A stretch of DNA of 64,000 bases from Planctomycetota bacterium (GCA_003576915.1 QEVF01000021.1:1-64000), one strand, 5' to 3'. Positions 26,172 through 37,000 are shown, numbered from the stretch's first letter. Made by a program: numbers and translations. The notes: generated from the sequence alone by a model not told the origin.

Positions 26172-27646
26172 CAATCGAGTGCCTCAGCCAGCAAGGCAAG
26201 GATATCATCCTGGGCTCCCGTGCCCTCGGCACATCCGTTCATCAGGATGGAGAAGGCCACGCGGTGGCGCGTGCCGTGCAGGTAGCCGCTCAACGCGCGC
26301 ACGCCGTTGATGTAGCCCGTCTTGGCGTAGACCCGCCCCTTGAGGCGCTTGTCGTACATGCGTTTCCTGAGGGTTCCGCTTTCACCGCCGACGGCCATGC
26401 TGGCCACATAGGCATCGGCGTCTTCTCGCATGGCCATGAACGCTAGCGTCTTGGCCAGACTGCGGGCCGTGACCCGGTTGGCCGAGGCAAGGCCCGAGCC
26501 GTCGGCCAGCACCATGCCGGGGTCCCAGAGCTGATGCTTGCTCAGCCAGTCCTGCAGGGCCGCGACTCCTGTCTTGAACGTGCCCTTGCCGGCGTAGGCA
26601 AGGCCCAGCTGACGCAGGAGCATTTCGGCGTGTAGATTCTGGCTGTTCGTGTTCACGGGCTTCAGCGCCTCCACCAGCCTGGCGCGGTGCTCAATGAGCG
26701 TGCGAAAGCGCGGCAGTTCGTCGGCGCCCAGGGTGTGGGGACGGGTGGTGCCCGTGACGCGCACGCCGCAGGCTTCCAGGGTTTCGCGGAACACCGTAGC
26801 GGCGAACGCCGCGGGATCGGCCACGGTAATCTCCCCCACGAATCCGCCCTGTCCGTGGGCGGGCACGTTGCCCTTGACGCGGATGACGTTGGCACCCTTG
26901 TCGCGCCTCAGGTCAATCAGGGCAGCGCCCTTGCCCGCGGTCGTGCGCGTTTCATTGACCAGACGGCAATAGGCCGTGGCGGGCACAAGCTCGACGCGGG
27001 CAGGCTGGCCTACCTCGCCGGGAGTGACTTTGACGTTGATGCAGTTGTCGTTGAAGGCCAGGGCGCTGACTTCGGCGCAGTACCAGCGGTTGAACTGGTC
27101 GTCCTGGGGCCAGTGGGCGTTGAAGGACTCGCCGCCAAAGAGGGTGCTGTCATAGAGCAGGTCACCGCTGACCTGCGTAATCCCCAAGGCCTTCAGACGG
27201 TTGCCCCAGTTACGGAAGAGCGCCAGGGGGTCGTCGCCATAGAAGCGCCCCGACAGATTAGGGTCGCCGCCGCCCACGATGCAGAGGTCCCCCTGCAGCA
27301 CACCGCCCTGCACCGCACCCTGGGCCATGACCCGCGTGACGAACTCGAAGTCACTGCCCAGGGTGGCAAGCGCCGCCGCGCTGGTCAGGACCTTCATGTT
27401 GCTGGCGGGGGCCAGAAGGCTGGCTCCGTTTTCGTCCAGCAGCGTCCTGCCGCTGTCGAGGTCAAGGATAACGCAGGCCAACTCGCCGCGGCTTCCCTGG
27501 GCCTTGGCCAGACGGGCCTTGATGGCGGCCAGGGTGTTCTGCGGCAGGGCAGCCAGGGGCTCGGCCGAGGCAGGCGCGCGGAAGGAGAGCGCGAGCGCCA
27601 GGGCCAGCGAGAAGAGGGAGAGGCGGGTCAGGGTGCGTGCGAGCAT
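26171..27646 (-). CDS. dacB: D-alanyl-D-alanine carboxypeptidase/endopeptidase (PBP4, S13)
   Basis: A 491-residue protein with signal MLARTLTRLSLFSLALALA. The three penicillin-binding motifs are present in order: SNMK (SxxK, Ser82/Lys85), NSQN (SxN) at about 330 and KTG at about 447 (YAKTGYING). The long insert between the first two motifs is typical of class C PBP4. It trims D-Ala and cuts peptide cross-links in the periplasm. It is coupled to the VanZ-like gene downstream. Confidence 0.92.
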   Translation of the reverse strand: MLARTLTRLSLFSLALALALSFRAPASAEPLAALPQNTLAAIKARLAKAQGSRGELACVILDLDSGRTLLDENGASLLAPASNMKVLTSAAALATLGSDFEFVTRVMAQGAVQGGVLQGDLCIVGGGDPNLSGRFYGDDPLALFRNWGNRLKALGITQVSGDLLYDSTLFGGESFNAHWPQDDQFNRWYCAEVSALAFNDNCINVKVTPGEVGQPARVELVPATAYCRLVNETRTTAGKGAALIDLRRDKGANVIRVKGNVPAHGQGGFVGEITVADPAAFAATVFRETLEACGVRVTGTTRPHTLGADELPRFRTLIEHRARLVEALKPVNTNSQNLHAEMLLRQLGLAYAGKGTFKTGVAALQDWLSKHQLWDPGMVLADGSGLASANRVTARSLAKTLAFMAMREDADAYVASMAVGGESGTLRKRMYDKRLKGRVYAKTGYINGVRALSGYLHGTRHRVAFSILMNGCAEGTGAQDDILALLAEALD

Positions 27647-27739
27647 GGTCGATCCGCTTGGGACGAAAGCGCGGCGCGCGCTTCCAGGGCGGTGCTGAGG
27701 TTTTATCGGACGATGGGGCCGGCGAAGTTTGGAGAAAAC

Positions 27740-29359
27740 TCAGGCCCCGGGCGCAGCATCGGCCACATGTTCGGCCTCGCCGGCGGCCGCGGCGCCGGAA
27801 AGGTGGTGGCCGATGCGCCAGATATGGTATGCGAGACGGTCCAGCCAGTGCATGCCTTCGAGCAGCTCCAGCGCGTGCTCCGAGGCGTATTCCCCGGAAG
27901 CCGTCTGCTCCATGATGCGGGGACGTACGGCACGGCGCAGATCCGCCAGGCCGCGAGAGGCCGCGGCCAGGGAAGCCGCATCAGCCTTGCGGGAAGCATC
28001 GCCCAGCCAGGCCGCCAGGGTGGCGGCCTCCTGGGCCAGCTTGAGGAATGGCGCCAGGCGCTCGTCGCCGGACATGGCCTTGAGCGCCGCGGGCTCCTTC
28101 AGCACGGCCAGCAGGCGGTCCAGATGGTCCGTGGCGTGCAGGTTGCTCACGTGCTGCCGGTATTCCTCCTGGGAGTTCTCAAGGCGCCCGACGCGGGCAA
28201 TGAAGGCACGGGTCCGCGTCAGCGCGTCGGACCACTCAGCCATGTCCCTGCTCAGCGCGTCGAACCTGCATGCGCCCAAGAGTGCCAGCCGGATCCTCGC
28301 CACGACCTGGCCGGCAATCTCCGCCAGGGCTCGCCGCGCGGCTTCGACGGCAACTCCGGGCAAGTTTGCGACGGAGTTGTCCAGGTGTCGCGCCAGCTTG
28401 CCGGGCTTGTCGCGGATCAGGCCCTCGATGAGTCGGGCAAAGGGGCCGGTCAGGGGCAGGAAGATGCCGATGCCCAGCACATTGAAGGCGCTGTGGAAGG
28501 CGGCCAGCGCAATGGCGTCGTCCGCGCTGCCGAACCATTGTGTGGCAGCCTCCACCCCATGGGCCAGCAGCGGCAGCACCGTGAACGCCACGATGCCCGT
28601 ACACACGTTGAAAAGGATGTGGGCCAGCGCCGTTCTCTTGGCGGGCACGGAGGCGCCGATGGCCGCCAGGGCCGCAGTGAGGGAGGTGCCGACGTTCTGG
28701 CCGATCACCATGGCCGCGGCCTGGTCGAGATTGATGGCACCGCTGCTCAACGCCGTCAGTGTGGCCGCCACGGCAGCGCTGGATGACTGCATGATCACGG
28801 TCATGGCTATGCCGATCAGCACGAGCAGCAGCCGGCCGCCCAGGGAATCGTCTGGCAGGCGAGTAGGGTCAAAGCGTGTCGCCACCTGCTCCATGCCCCC
28901 TTGCAGCAGATCAAGGCCCACGAAGATCACGCCAAAGCCGCACAGCGCCAGTCCGGCATGGGCCAGCTTGCCCCGCGCCACAAGGCGCGCCAGGGCTCCA
29001 ACGCCGATCAGAGGCATGGCGATCTTGCCGACGGACAGCTTCAGGCCAAGCAGGCTTACCAGCCAGCCTGTGCTGGTCGTCCCCAGGTTGGCCCCAAGAA
29101 TGACCCCCACTGCCTGCTGGAACGAGAGCAGGCCGGCGCTGACGAAGCCAATCGTGGCCAAGGTGGTCGCATGGGAACTTTGAACCACCGCCGTGGCGCT
29201 TGCGCCGGACAACATGGCTGAAACGGGTCCACCGGCAAAGCGGGCCAGCACACGGCGCAGAGAGTCCCCGGCCAGGACCTTGAGGCCGTCCGTCATCAGA
29301 ATCATGCCGAGCAGGAACAGGCCGATGCCGCCGGCCACCGAAGAAACCATGGACCCCAT
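27740..29359 (-). CDS. Na+/phosphate symporter (NptA/PhoU-like C-terminus)
   Basis: ATG 29359 gives 539 residues (29350 possible). The N-terminal half has the repeated Na/Pi-cotransporter signature: ATAVVQSSHATTL near 50 and TVIMQSSSAAVAATL near 190, each in a GA(N)LGTT/GQNVGTS context. Multiple membrane helices follow. Residues ~370-539 form a PhoU-like helical domain. It imports phosphate with Na+ and may be regulated by its own PhoU domain. The M16 peptidase gene lies just upstream on the same strand. Confidence 0.88.
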   Translation of the reverse strand: MGSMVSSVAGGIGLFLLGMILMTDGLKVLAGDSLRRVLARFAGGPVSAMLSGASATAVVQSSHATTLATIGFVSAGLLSFQQAVGVILGANLGTTSTGWLVSLLGLKLSVGKIAMPLIGVGALARLVARGKLAHAGLALCGFGVIFVGLDLLQGGMEQVATRFDPTRLPDDSLGGRLLLVLIGIAMTVIMQSSSAAVAATLTALSSGAINLDQAAAMVIGQNVGTSLTAALAAIGASVPAKRTALAHILFNVCTGIVAFTVLPLLAHGVEAATQWFGSADDAIALAAFHSAFNVLGIGIFLPLTGPFARLIEGLIRDKPGKLARHLDNSVANLPGVAVEAARRALAEIAGQVVARIRLALLGACRFDALSRDMAEWSDALTRTRAFIARVGRLENSQEEYRQHVSNLHATDHLDRLLAVLKEPAALKAMSGDERLAPFLKLAQEAATLAAWLGDASRKADAASLAAASRGLADLRRAVRPRIMEQTASGEYASEHALELLEGMHWLDRLAYHIWRIGHHLSGAAAAGEAEHVADAAPGA

Positions 29360-29393
29360 GCACACAATCCCTTCCGACCCGTGAACGGCGGCG

Positions 29394-30698
29394 CTAGGCC
29401 ATGGGCAACAGCAGGCTGGCGGCGCTGCGCCTGCGCTCAAACAGGTTGCGCACGCGCTCATCGACATCGCCGACCGTGACCTGCTCCAGCACGGCCGGGA
29501 AGTCAAACAGGTCGCTCTTCTGGCCCAGGGCGCTCAGGTAGCTGTAGGCCGTGCTCTCGGGGTCGTTGAAGTTGCGCAGATAGCGGCCCAGAAACTTGCG
29601 CTTCTTGCGCTCAAGCACGGCGGCGTCCAGTCCCCGCGCACCGGCCTGCTCCAGCGTCTGCCACAGGTGCTGCTCAAGGGCGGCGGGTTCCTTGGTTTCG
29701 CCGCCTAAAATCGCGTAACCAAACCCCGCCTCAGCCTGGAACGCGGCCGTGAAGTCACCGCCGATGAGGCCCTGTCCGTACATCCGTTCATAGGCTTCGC
29801 TTTCCCGCGAGAACAGGCAGTCCAGGGCCAGGGCCGTGGCCAGTTCGGCGTGGAGAAGGTCCTTGCCGCGCCGCGGTTTGAGGTCTTTGAAGCCGAGTAG
29901 AAGGCGCGGGCGGGCCAGGGTCATGCGGCGCTCGGCGCGGACGGAGGTGTCTTCGGGCTCCGTGGGGCGGATGCGTTCAATGCGGGGGGCGGGGCTGACG
30001 GGCGCAAAGCGCGACGCCAGATCGTCGGCCAGCTTGCGCAGGGCGCGAGGCTCAAAATCTCCGCTGACGATAAGGGTCAGGTTGGTGGGGTGATAGAAGG
30101 TGGTGTGGCAGAGTTCCAGCAGCTCGGGCGTGATGGCCGCCACCGTCTGGGCCGTTCCGGCAATGTCCACGCGCAGCGGATACTTGAGGTAAAGCGTCTC
30201 CAGAAGCTGCTGATATCCCACCCAGTTGGGGTTGTCGCGGTACTGGTTGATTTCCTGGATGATGATGTCCCGTTCCGTGTTCACCAGTTGGGCGTCAAAC
30301 CACGACGTCAGGGTCATCTCTAGCAGCGTGGCAAGGTTCTCCTCGAAGCGCTCGACGCACTCAAAGTAGAACGCGGTCATGGTGTGGCTGGTGTGGGCGT
30401 TGGTGTAGGCCCCGCGCCTGGAAAACTCGTCGGTCATGTCGCCGCGCTGCTTCTTGAACAACTGGTGTTCCAGAAAGTGGGCAATACCGTCGGGAACAAC
30501 GACGTGACGCCCGTGGTTCTTCCACTCTCGGTCCAGAGAACCGTAATCGCTCACCACAAAGGCCAGCTTCTTGTCAAAGCCGCGGCGAGGCAGAAACACC
30601 AGCTTCATGCCGCAGGCAAGCAGGGACTCGTGACGCTTTTCATCCAGCCGTCGGGATGTAACGACGCGCGAGCGGGTCGCTTTGGCAGAGGCAATCAT
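29394..30698 (-). CDS. M16 (insulinase/processing peptidase) family protein
   Basis: ATG 30698 has GGGAG 7 nt upstream. The 434-residue single-chain M16 peptidase has the inverted zinc motif HFLEH (HxxEH) at about 77-81 and the distal Glu in ERDIIIQEI about 70 residues on. This fits YmfH/YfmH-type processing peptidases, some linked to EF-P or RiPP maturation. It starts 17 nt after the SagB-type gene, so they form an operon. Substrate unknown. Confidence 0.87.
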   Translation of the reverse strand: MIASAKATRSRVVTSRRLDEKRHESLLACGMKLVFLPRRGFDKKLAFVVSDYGSLDREWKNHGRHVVVPDGIAHFLEHQLFKKQRGDMTDEFSRRGAYTNAHTSHTMTAFYFECVERFEENLATLLEMTLTSWFDAQLVNTERDIIIQEINQYRDNPNWVGYQQLLETLYLKYPLRVDIAGTAQTVAAITPELLELCHTTFYHPTNLTLIVSGDFEPRALRKLADDLASRFAPVSPAPRIERIRPTEPEDTSVRAERRMTLARPRLLLGFKDLKPRRGKDLLHAELATALALDCLFSRESEAYERMYGQGLIGGDFTAAFQAEAGFGYAILGGETKEPAALEQHLWQTLEQAGARGLDAAVLERKKRKFLGRYLRNFNDPESTAYSYLSALGQKSDLFDFPAVLEQVTVGDVDERVRNLFERRRSAASLLLPMA

Positions 30699-30715
30699 GG
30701 TTCAGCTCCCTTGGT

Positions 30716-32266
30716 TCAACCCGGTCGGCCGAGGCAGGTGATGTAAACGCAAAGCTCACGCTCGGGCACATCCAGCAGCTGGTTGACGGCGTCGTCAAAG
30801 AAACCGCCGATGCCGGAGACACCCAGGCCCAGACGGATCGCCGCCAGGTTCACGCGCTGGCCGATGTGCCCGGCGTCCAGGTGCAGGTAGCGGTAGGCGC
30901 GGTTGCCGTAGCGCTCAAGGGCCGAGGTCAGGTCCGCCGTATGGAACATGACGCAGGCGGCGTCCCGCGCCAGATCCTGCCCCAGGGCGATGTGATGCGT
31001 CTCGCCCCGGAACACGCCGTGCTTGACCAACCGCAGCTCGAGCTGCCGCGGCGCCAGGTAATAGACGCCCGGCTCCATACCCTGAACGTCGTGGACCACC
31101 ACAAACGTCTCCAGCATGCCGGAGTCAAAGTAGCGCGGCAGGGCATCCTCCGGCGAGACCAGGTCCGGGCGGTAGGCAAAGGCCATCACGTCGGAGAGCT
31201 CGCGCAGGGTCAGACCCTCGCCCGAAAGCTGGCGTGTGCTGCGCCGGCGCAGGATCGTGTGCTCGAGATCCGCCGCCAGGTCCGCTCCGCTGGGAGAAAG
31301 TTTGACGCCCGCCCTGAACTCGTGCTTCTGGCTGATCTTGTAGTCCGCGCCGGCATCCACGCCCGCCGCGGCGCGTATCGCCGCCAGGTCCTCACGCCGG
31401 ATGCAGGTGGCCTCGTGCAGGCGCCGCAGGGGGTCTTCGCCCCGGGCGTCCTCCAGCTTCAGGGGGCTGGAGGCCAGGGCGGCGGTGCCGCGGCGCACCC
31501 GCTCAAAGGCGTCGTGGGAGTGCAGGGGAAACACGCCGATGACGCCCTCCTGCCCGTGGGGTATGGCCAGCAGGTCCGCCACTTCGTCGTCCACGCAGCC
31601 GCCCACGGCAAAGGTGCACAGCCCCTGGCGCGGCACCGCGAGGTCGAGATTGCCCAGCACGTGGCCGGTGTCCAGCATGCAGCGCCTGAAGGCTCGGGGG
31701 CCGTAGCGCCAGGCGCTGCGCCAGTAGACGGCCGTGGCCACCAGGGCGGCGTCGGCGTCGCGCACGGCGCGATGATTGAGGCAGGCCGCGCTCAGGCGCT
31801 CGAACAGCTCGTCGCCCGAGGGACCAAGGCCCTTGGGGTAGACCTCGATGAGGGCGTGGTTGCGGACGTTGTAATTGTAGACGCCGTCGGCGAGGTCGAG
31901 GTGCCGGCGCACCAGGAGGTAAAGCTCCGTCGGATAAAGGGCCCCGGCGCTGGGGGCCGCGCGGAAGAAGTGCTCGCCCTCGGCGCTGCGCGCGATGGCT
32001 GTGATGCCGTTGGTGAAGTAAAGCAGCCGCGAGAGCCGCGGCAGGGAGAGCGGCGAGTCAGGGTCGTTGAGCCGCTGCGCGGCATCTTCTTCGTTGCGCA
32101 GCTTCTCCAGCGGGTGGTAAGGCAGCAGCGGTGTCTGTGGGGCGCCGGGATAGTGCTTGAACTGCGCGGGCGGGTGGTCCCAGTCGATATCCTGGCCCTG
32201 GCCCAGCGTCTCGGGGGCGTACTTGGTTTGCGTGTGGTATTGCCAGGCGACACTGGAATGAGTCAT
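30716..32266 (-). CDS. Tandem-domain SagB-type nitroreductase/dehydrogenase
   Basis: ATG 32266 has AGGA upstream. The 516 residues hold two nitroreductase modules. The N-terminal (about 80-240) has the SagB-like FRAAPSAGALYPTELYLLV. The C-terminal (about 320-516) has RRRSTRQLSGEGLTL, PGVYYLAPRQ and LHLDAGHIGQRVNLAA. SagB/ThcOx enzymes are FMN oxidoreductases that oxidise azolines to azoles in RiPPs when beside a YcaO cyclase. Here there is no YcaO, only an M16 peptidase in the same operon. Two fused domains are also found in stand-alone members. Confidence 0.85.
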   Translation of the reverse strand: MTHSSVAWQYHTQTKYAPETLGQGQDIDWDHPPAQFKHYPGAPQTPLLPYHPLEKLRNEEDAAQRLNDPDSPLSLPRLSRLLYFTNGITAIARSAEGEHFFRAAPSAGALYPTELYLLVRRHLDLADGVYNYNVRNHALIEVYPKGLGPSGDELFERLSAACLNHRAVRDADAALVATAVYWRSAWRYGPRAFRRCMLDTGHVLGNLDLAVPRQGLCTFAVGGCVDDEVADLLAIPHGQEGVIGVFPLHSHDAFERVRRGTAALASSPLKLEDARGEDPLRRLHEATCIRREDLAAIRAAAGVDAGADYKISQKHEFRAGVKLSPSGADLAADLEHTILRRRSTRQLSGEGLTLRELSDVMAFAYRPDLVSPEDALPRYFDSGMLETFVVVHDVQGMEPGVYYLAPRQLELRLVKHGVFRGETHHIALGQDLARDAACVMFHTADLTSALERYGNRAYRYLHLDAGHIGQRVNLAAIRLGLGVSGIGGFFDDAVNQLLDVPERELCVYITCLGRPG

Positions 32267-32391
32267 TTCAGTCCTGCGTGGTCCGCAATACCCCCTTATA
32301 TTCACAAACGGAGCGGGGATATCACGGATTCCGCGTTACGATGAAGGGCCAAGGAACGTTTTAACAGTAACGACAATTCAGGAGCATCGAC

Positions 32392-33072
32392 ATGGTCAGG
32401 CTGACGGCCGCCTTGGCGGCAACCTTGATGTTGGGACTGGCAGGCGCCTTTGCCGCCGTGGAAAGCGGAGCACAGGATCGGCCGGGGCGCGGCCCCGAGC
32501 CGGCCCCACCCCGCGGCCCCCAAGGACCCCGTGGGCCGGAGATGCCGGGGCGTGAGATGGACGGACCCATGCCCGGGCAGGGCCCTCGCGTCGGAGCCTG
32601 GACCATCGTGGACAGCAAGGCAGGCACGATTCTTCTCAACACCGCCACGGGTGACAGCTTCCTGCTGCGTGACGGCAAGGAAGCGCCCCACTGGCAGCCC
32701 ATTGAGCGGCCCATGCCCCGCGGTCAGGGCCGGCAAGACCCACCCATGCCACGCACCGAAAAGGCCCCGCCCTCTCCTGAAGACATGAAGCGCAAGATTG
32801 AAGAGGAGTTCAAGGCCGCGCGGGAGCGTTTCAAAGACAAGCTGGAAACCCTGCGCGAAAGGCTCAAGGAAACCAAGGACAAGGACGAGCGGCGCAAGAT
32901 TGCCGAGGCGATCGACGAAATCGAAGATGCCCTGGGCCGCCTCGAGGAAAAGCGCGACGAGGCCCTCGAACGCCTGAAAAAGGAATTCGAGAACCGCAAG
33001 CGCGAGGAAGAGCGCCGTCGTGAGCGCGAACGCGACCGGGACGAGTCTTCGGACGAATCGGACGACGAGTAA
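32392..33072 (+). CDS. Secreted proline-rich/coiled-coil protein
   Basis: ATG 32392 follows CAGGAG with an 8-nt spacer. The 226-residue product has a signal peptide (MVRLTAALAATLMLGLAGAF). It then has a Pro/Gly-rich segment (about 25-65), a small folded-looking stretch (WTIVDSKAGTILLNTATG, about 72-90), and a long charged coiled coil (about 130-205). The tail is acidic (SSDESDDE). It is divergent from the SagB operon. Function unknown; a secreted or periplasmic structural protein is plausible. Confidence 0.7.
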   Translation: MVRLTAALAATLMLGLAGAFAAVESGAQDRPGRGPEPAPPRGPQGPRGPEMPGREMDGPMPGQGPRVGAWTIVDSKAGTILLNTATGDSFLLRDGKEAPHWQPIERPMPRGQGRQDPPMPRTEKAPPSPEDMKRKIEEEFKAARERFKDKLETLRERLKETKDKDERRKIAEAIDEIEDALGRLEEKRDEALERLKKEFENRKREEERRRERERDRDESSDESDDE

Positions 33073-33086
33073 TTAAGGCAGTATCC

Positions 33087-33115
33087 AGGCGGCACGGGCA
33101 ACGCCCGTGCCGCCT
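33087..33115 (+). terminator. Perfect-stem terminator-like hairpin
   Basis: AGGCGGCACGGGC (33087-33099) pairs with 33103-33115 around AAC. The following T-run is weak, so it may slow rather than end transcription. It separates the coiled-coil gene from the Sel1 lipoprotein. Confidence 0.5.
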
Positions 33116-33179
33116 GCATTGGGTAGATCCCGCTTTGGTGCTATGCTGTCGGCCCCGGGCCAACCCCGCGCCTTCACTG

Positions 33180-33956
33180 ATGCGTCACTTCCTTGCTGCC
33201 ACGCTTCTTGTTCTGGCGGGGTGCGCCGCCACGCCCGAGCCGGGCCCCGCAGCGACGGGGGCTTCCAGCGCCCTGGAACTCTACCGGCAGGCACTGGCCG
33301 CCCGCGACGCCAACGACGACGCCGAAGCCCAGGAACTCATGCGGCGTTCCGCGGAGGCGGGCTATGCGGAGGCCTGCCACGAGTACGGGCTGTGGCTTTA
33401 TCTGGGCACCTACCGGCCGCGAAACCCGGAGGCGGCCGCAGGCTGGCTGCTCAAGGCCGCCGAGCAGGGCATTGTGGACTCCCAGCTTTTCGTGGCACAG
33501 ATGTATCTGTTTGGTCGGGGGCTTCCGCTGAACGAGCGCGAGGCCCTGCGCTGGTTCACCCGTGCCGCCGAGGCCGGCAGTGCCGAAGCGCAGTACCGCG
33601 TTGGGATGGCCTACGACGAAGGGGTGGGGGCCGCGCCGGACCCCATTCACGCCATGAAGTGGCTCAAGTTGGCCTCCGACCAGGGCCACCTCGACGCAAC
33701 CTACCACCTGGCGGTGTTGACAGTTGAAGGCGACGGCACCCCGCCCGACGCGACGCGCTGGACGCAGGCCATCGCATTGTTCAAACAAGGCGCTGAGGGC
33801 GGGCACGGCCCCTGCCAGCTGGCTCTGGGGCAGTGCTACGAGCGCGGCGAAGGGCTGCCCCGCGACGATGCCAAGGCGCGGCAGTGGTATGAGGCCGCTG
33901 CGGGTTCACCGGACGTCAAGGTCGCGCAAGAAGCCCGCAATCGCCTCAAGCGCTGA
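33180..33956 (+). CDS. Sel1-repeat lipoprotein
   Basis: ATG 33180 begins MRHFLAATLLVLAGC (lipobox LAGC). The 258-residue product contains about six Sel1-type helical repeats (SAEAGYAEACHEYGLWL, AAEAGSAEAQYRVGMAY, GAEGGHGPCQLALGQCY). Sel1 proteins are protein-interaction scaffolds, often in signalling or pathogenicity. Predicted membrane-anchored periplasmic. Partner unknown. Confidence 0.85.
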   Translation: MRHFLAATLLVLAGCAATPEPGPAATGASSALELYRQALAARDANDDAEAQELMRRSAEAGYAEACHEYGLWLYLGTYRPRNPEAAAGWLLKAAEQGIVDSQLFVAQMYLFGRGLPLNEREALRWFTRAAEAGSAEAQYRVGMAYDEGVGAAPDPIHAMKWLKLASDQGHLDATYHLAVLTVEGDGTPPDATRWTQAIALFKQGAEGGHGPCQLALGQCYERGEGLPRDDAKARQWYEAAAGSPDVKVAQEARNRLKR

Positions 33957-34071
33957 GCACTGGCCGGCGGTTGAAACAGCGACACACGGCCACGCCTTCC
34001 AGGGGTTCGGGCCCAAGCGACGCTCGCCACGATCCGCTACGGCTATCCGACGTGCGCTCCAAGCGGCCTGC

Positions 34072-37000
34072 TCAGGGTGTGATGGTCACGTTTGTCACGC
34101 CCACCGACTGTGTGGTGCGCGTCCCGCTGGCCGCGTCGCGCAGACCCGCCGTGCCGCTGAGGCTGAGCGTCCCGCTGGTGCCGGCGCGGGCCTGCAAGGT
34201 GAGCACGAGGGTTGTGGAGGGCGCGATTTGGCTCAGCAGGCGGGGAAAGGCCGCACCCCCCGAGACCTGCTCGATGCAGCGTAGGGCCGTCAAGCTGGTG
34301 CCAAGCTGGGTGAAGGCAAAGCTGTCCGCCAGGCGCAGCAGCAGCGTCTGGCCGTTATAGGTCAGGGTCAGGTCCACGAACTCGACAACTCCGTCGCCCA
34401 TGGTCACGCCGGAGCGCGGAACGGCCGTCAGGGTAATGGCCACCGTGAAGCTGTTGCCCGCCGTGACCGCGCCCGGCGCCACGGGCGCGCCTACGGGCGC
34501 CAGTTCGGCGGTGAAGGCCGGCGACGAAGGGGCCAGCGTGGACAGCCGCGAGAAGCCCGCGACATCATCAGTGGCGACCGTGGGCATGCCGGCACCCTGG
34601 CTCACCCCGGAGAGCACGGCGTCGATGGTGACCGGCACTCCCTGGGTGAGGTCGGAGGGCACGGCTGTGTCCAGGAACACGAAGGGGTAGTCCAACTGCG
34701 CCACGCCGCCGGGCGGCAGGTTGACCTGCTTGGAGGTCAAGGCGGCGGCGCTCTCGAAAATGATTGCGCGCTGGGCGGCGGAGCCGCCAAAGGTGTCGGC
34801 AATGCGGGTGGCGGCGCCCTGAGTGAAGGTGGAACGCGTCAAGTCGAGGCCCGTGCCGTTTACGGCGTCGGGGGCGGGGTTTGCCACCCGCAGGCGCAGG
34901 ACATAGACGTCATCGACTCCGGGAACAAGGGCGCCGGGATCGGTCGCAGCCGAGCGCAAGTTGTTGGCGCTGCCGCTGAAGTGCAGGTTGCCAAAGGCGT
35001 CAAGGCGCCCGACCTGGGAGCTGATCAAAAGCAGGTCCGTGCGGTTGGTGACACGGGCGTTGGGGGCAAAGGGCAGCACCAGCTCGCGCGTGGCGCTGGC
35101 GGTATCGAGGCGCGAGTGAAGTTCGAAGGTCACCTCGCGGAAGTCGGCGCCGGTGGCCACCTTGAGGCCGTTGGCTACGAACTTGGTGGTGAGGGCGAAG
35201 TCCGGCAGGCGCAGGCGCAACTCGGTGGCGCTGTGCCGAAGGTAGTCGCCGTCAACACCCACACTGTTGCGGTTGACCTCGAAGTAGTCATTGGTGAACG
35301 TGTTGCTTCGAATGAAGAAAACGTCGCTGTGACGGAAGCCGTCGCCGCGGATGGTGAGTTCCACGTTGCCCGAGTAGGGGAAGTTCTGAACGTCGTAACC
35401 GTCCACACGCAGAGGGCGCAGAGTGCCCGTGGAGAGAGCCTGGCCCGCCAGGAGATCCGGCACCGTGGGGGCGAAGATGCCGCCCTTGGTGGCCCCGGCG
35501 ATGGCCGTATCCGCGGGTGATAGCGGCTGTGTCGAAATCCATTGCAGCAGGGCGCTGCTGCCGTCCAACTCGATGCCCGTGACCGCGGGTGCGCCGGCCT
35601 GGATGAAGAAGGGCAGTGCCGCGCCGAAGTGCGAAGCATCGAGCAGGCCGTCGCGGGCGTCGTCAAACAGGGCCTCGTAGAAGTCCAGGGCGCTGTCCCC
35701 GGGCGCCGTTGTAGCCAGGACAAAGGCGTTGGCCGCCTGGGCCAATTGCAGCAGGGCGTAGGTGTAGCCGGTGTTCTGGAAGCCCTTTTCCTGGTCGCGA
35801 ACCGGACGGCTTCCAAAGGGACCACCCAGCGGCGGCGCCGGCAGATTCTCGGCCGGGTCAGCGACCAGGGCAAAGGACGAAGCGGCCGCCAGGTTGCACG
35901 AACCCACGGCGCGGTCATCAAAGCGCAGGGGCCCGGGCCCGACTTCGCTGGAAGGCTGCCGCATCAGGCTTTCGAAGGCGAGCGTGGAAAGGGGTGTCAC
36001 GGCTACGGTGCTCTCGCCGCCGAGCCACTGCCGGATGACGGCAACCCAGGGGCGGCGGCTGCCGTCAAAGGGCACGAGGGGATTGCCGGCGGCGCCATAA
36101 TCGAGGTAGGTCGCGCCCGTCGTCGGCCGCGCCACAACCACCAGCGGACGACCCAGGTTGGCCTCGCTCAACTCGATGGAGAAGCGGCCAAAGGAATCCG
36201 TGGTGCCTTGCCCGATGCGGCCCTGGGCGGAGTCCAGCGAGGCAAATCGGCTGGCCTCGTAAATCTCCACGTCGCAGCCCGCTACCGGCGGCAGGCCCAC
36301 GGTGCCCAGCACGCCCGCAAACTCTTTGCGCTTGACTTCGTCGCAGCCGCTGAGCGCCACCAGGGCCAGTACCAGGACCATGAACAGCACCACGCCCAGG
36401 CAGCCCTTCTTGGCGGGCTCCGCCGCCTGAGAGGGCCGGCCCGGAATGACCTTGGCGTTTTCGGGAATCGCCGTGGCGCTCTCGTCGAGGTGGGACAACT
36501 TGGCCAGCGCGTTGTCCAGAATGCCCGCCTGGGCCGGATAGGCGCGGCGCAGGGCCTTGAGCGTCGCCAGGGCGCGGGGCTGCCCGCTTTCACCGAGGAA
36601 GGCGGCGCATTCCGATATCTGGTTCTCCTTAAGCTTGCCCGCGTCAATGGCGTCGCAAAGGAAATCAACGCCTTCAGGAAAGCCTGTTTCCTTGAAGGCC
36701 GAGACCAGCCGCGTCACGCCCAGCGCGCCCTCACGCATCCACAGGAACAGAAGCTCGTGGCCTGCGCCGGCGTAGCGGCAAAGGCCCACCAGCGCGGCAT
36801 TGACGGCCTCGCGCACGCCGGACTGGGCGGCCGCCTGCAGCAGGGGCAGGGCGTGAGGGTTGCGCAGGTCGGCGGCCTGCTCAGCGACGGCGGCTTTGCG
36901 CTTGACGTTGTCGCCGGCATCGAGCCAGGCCTGGCGAAGGGCGGCAAGCTGCTGGTGCAACTCAACGCCCGGCACGGAGAGGCTGCGCTTGCAGCCCTGG

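Noticed and set aside
26687..28786. 699-codon plus-strand frame opposite dacB and the Na/Pi symporter
   Set aside because: Low-complexity Gly/Gln/Arg/His composition and complete overlap with two clear genes mark it as a shadow frame.
32267..32391. Possible RiPP precursor upstream of the SagB-type gene
   Set aside because: The short intergenic region has no small open frame with a leader/core pattern (Cys/Ser/Thr-rich end) in either direction.
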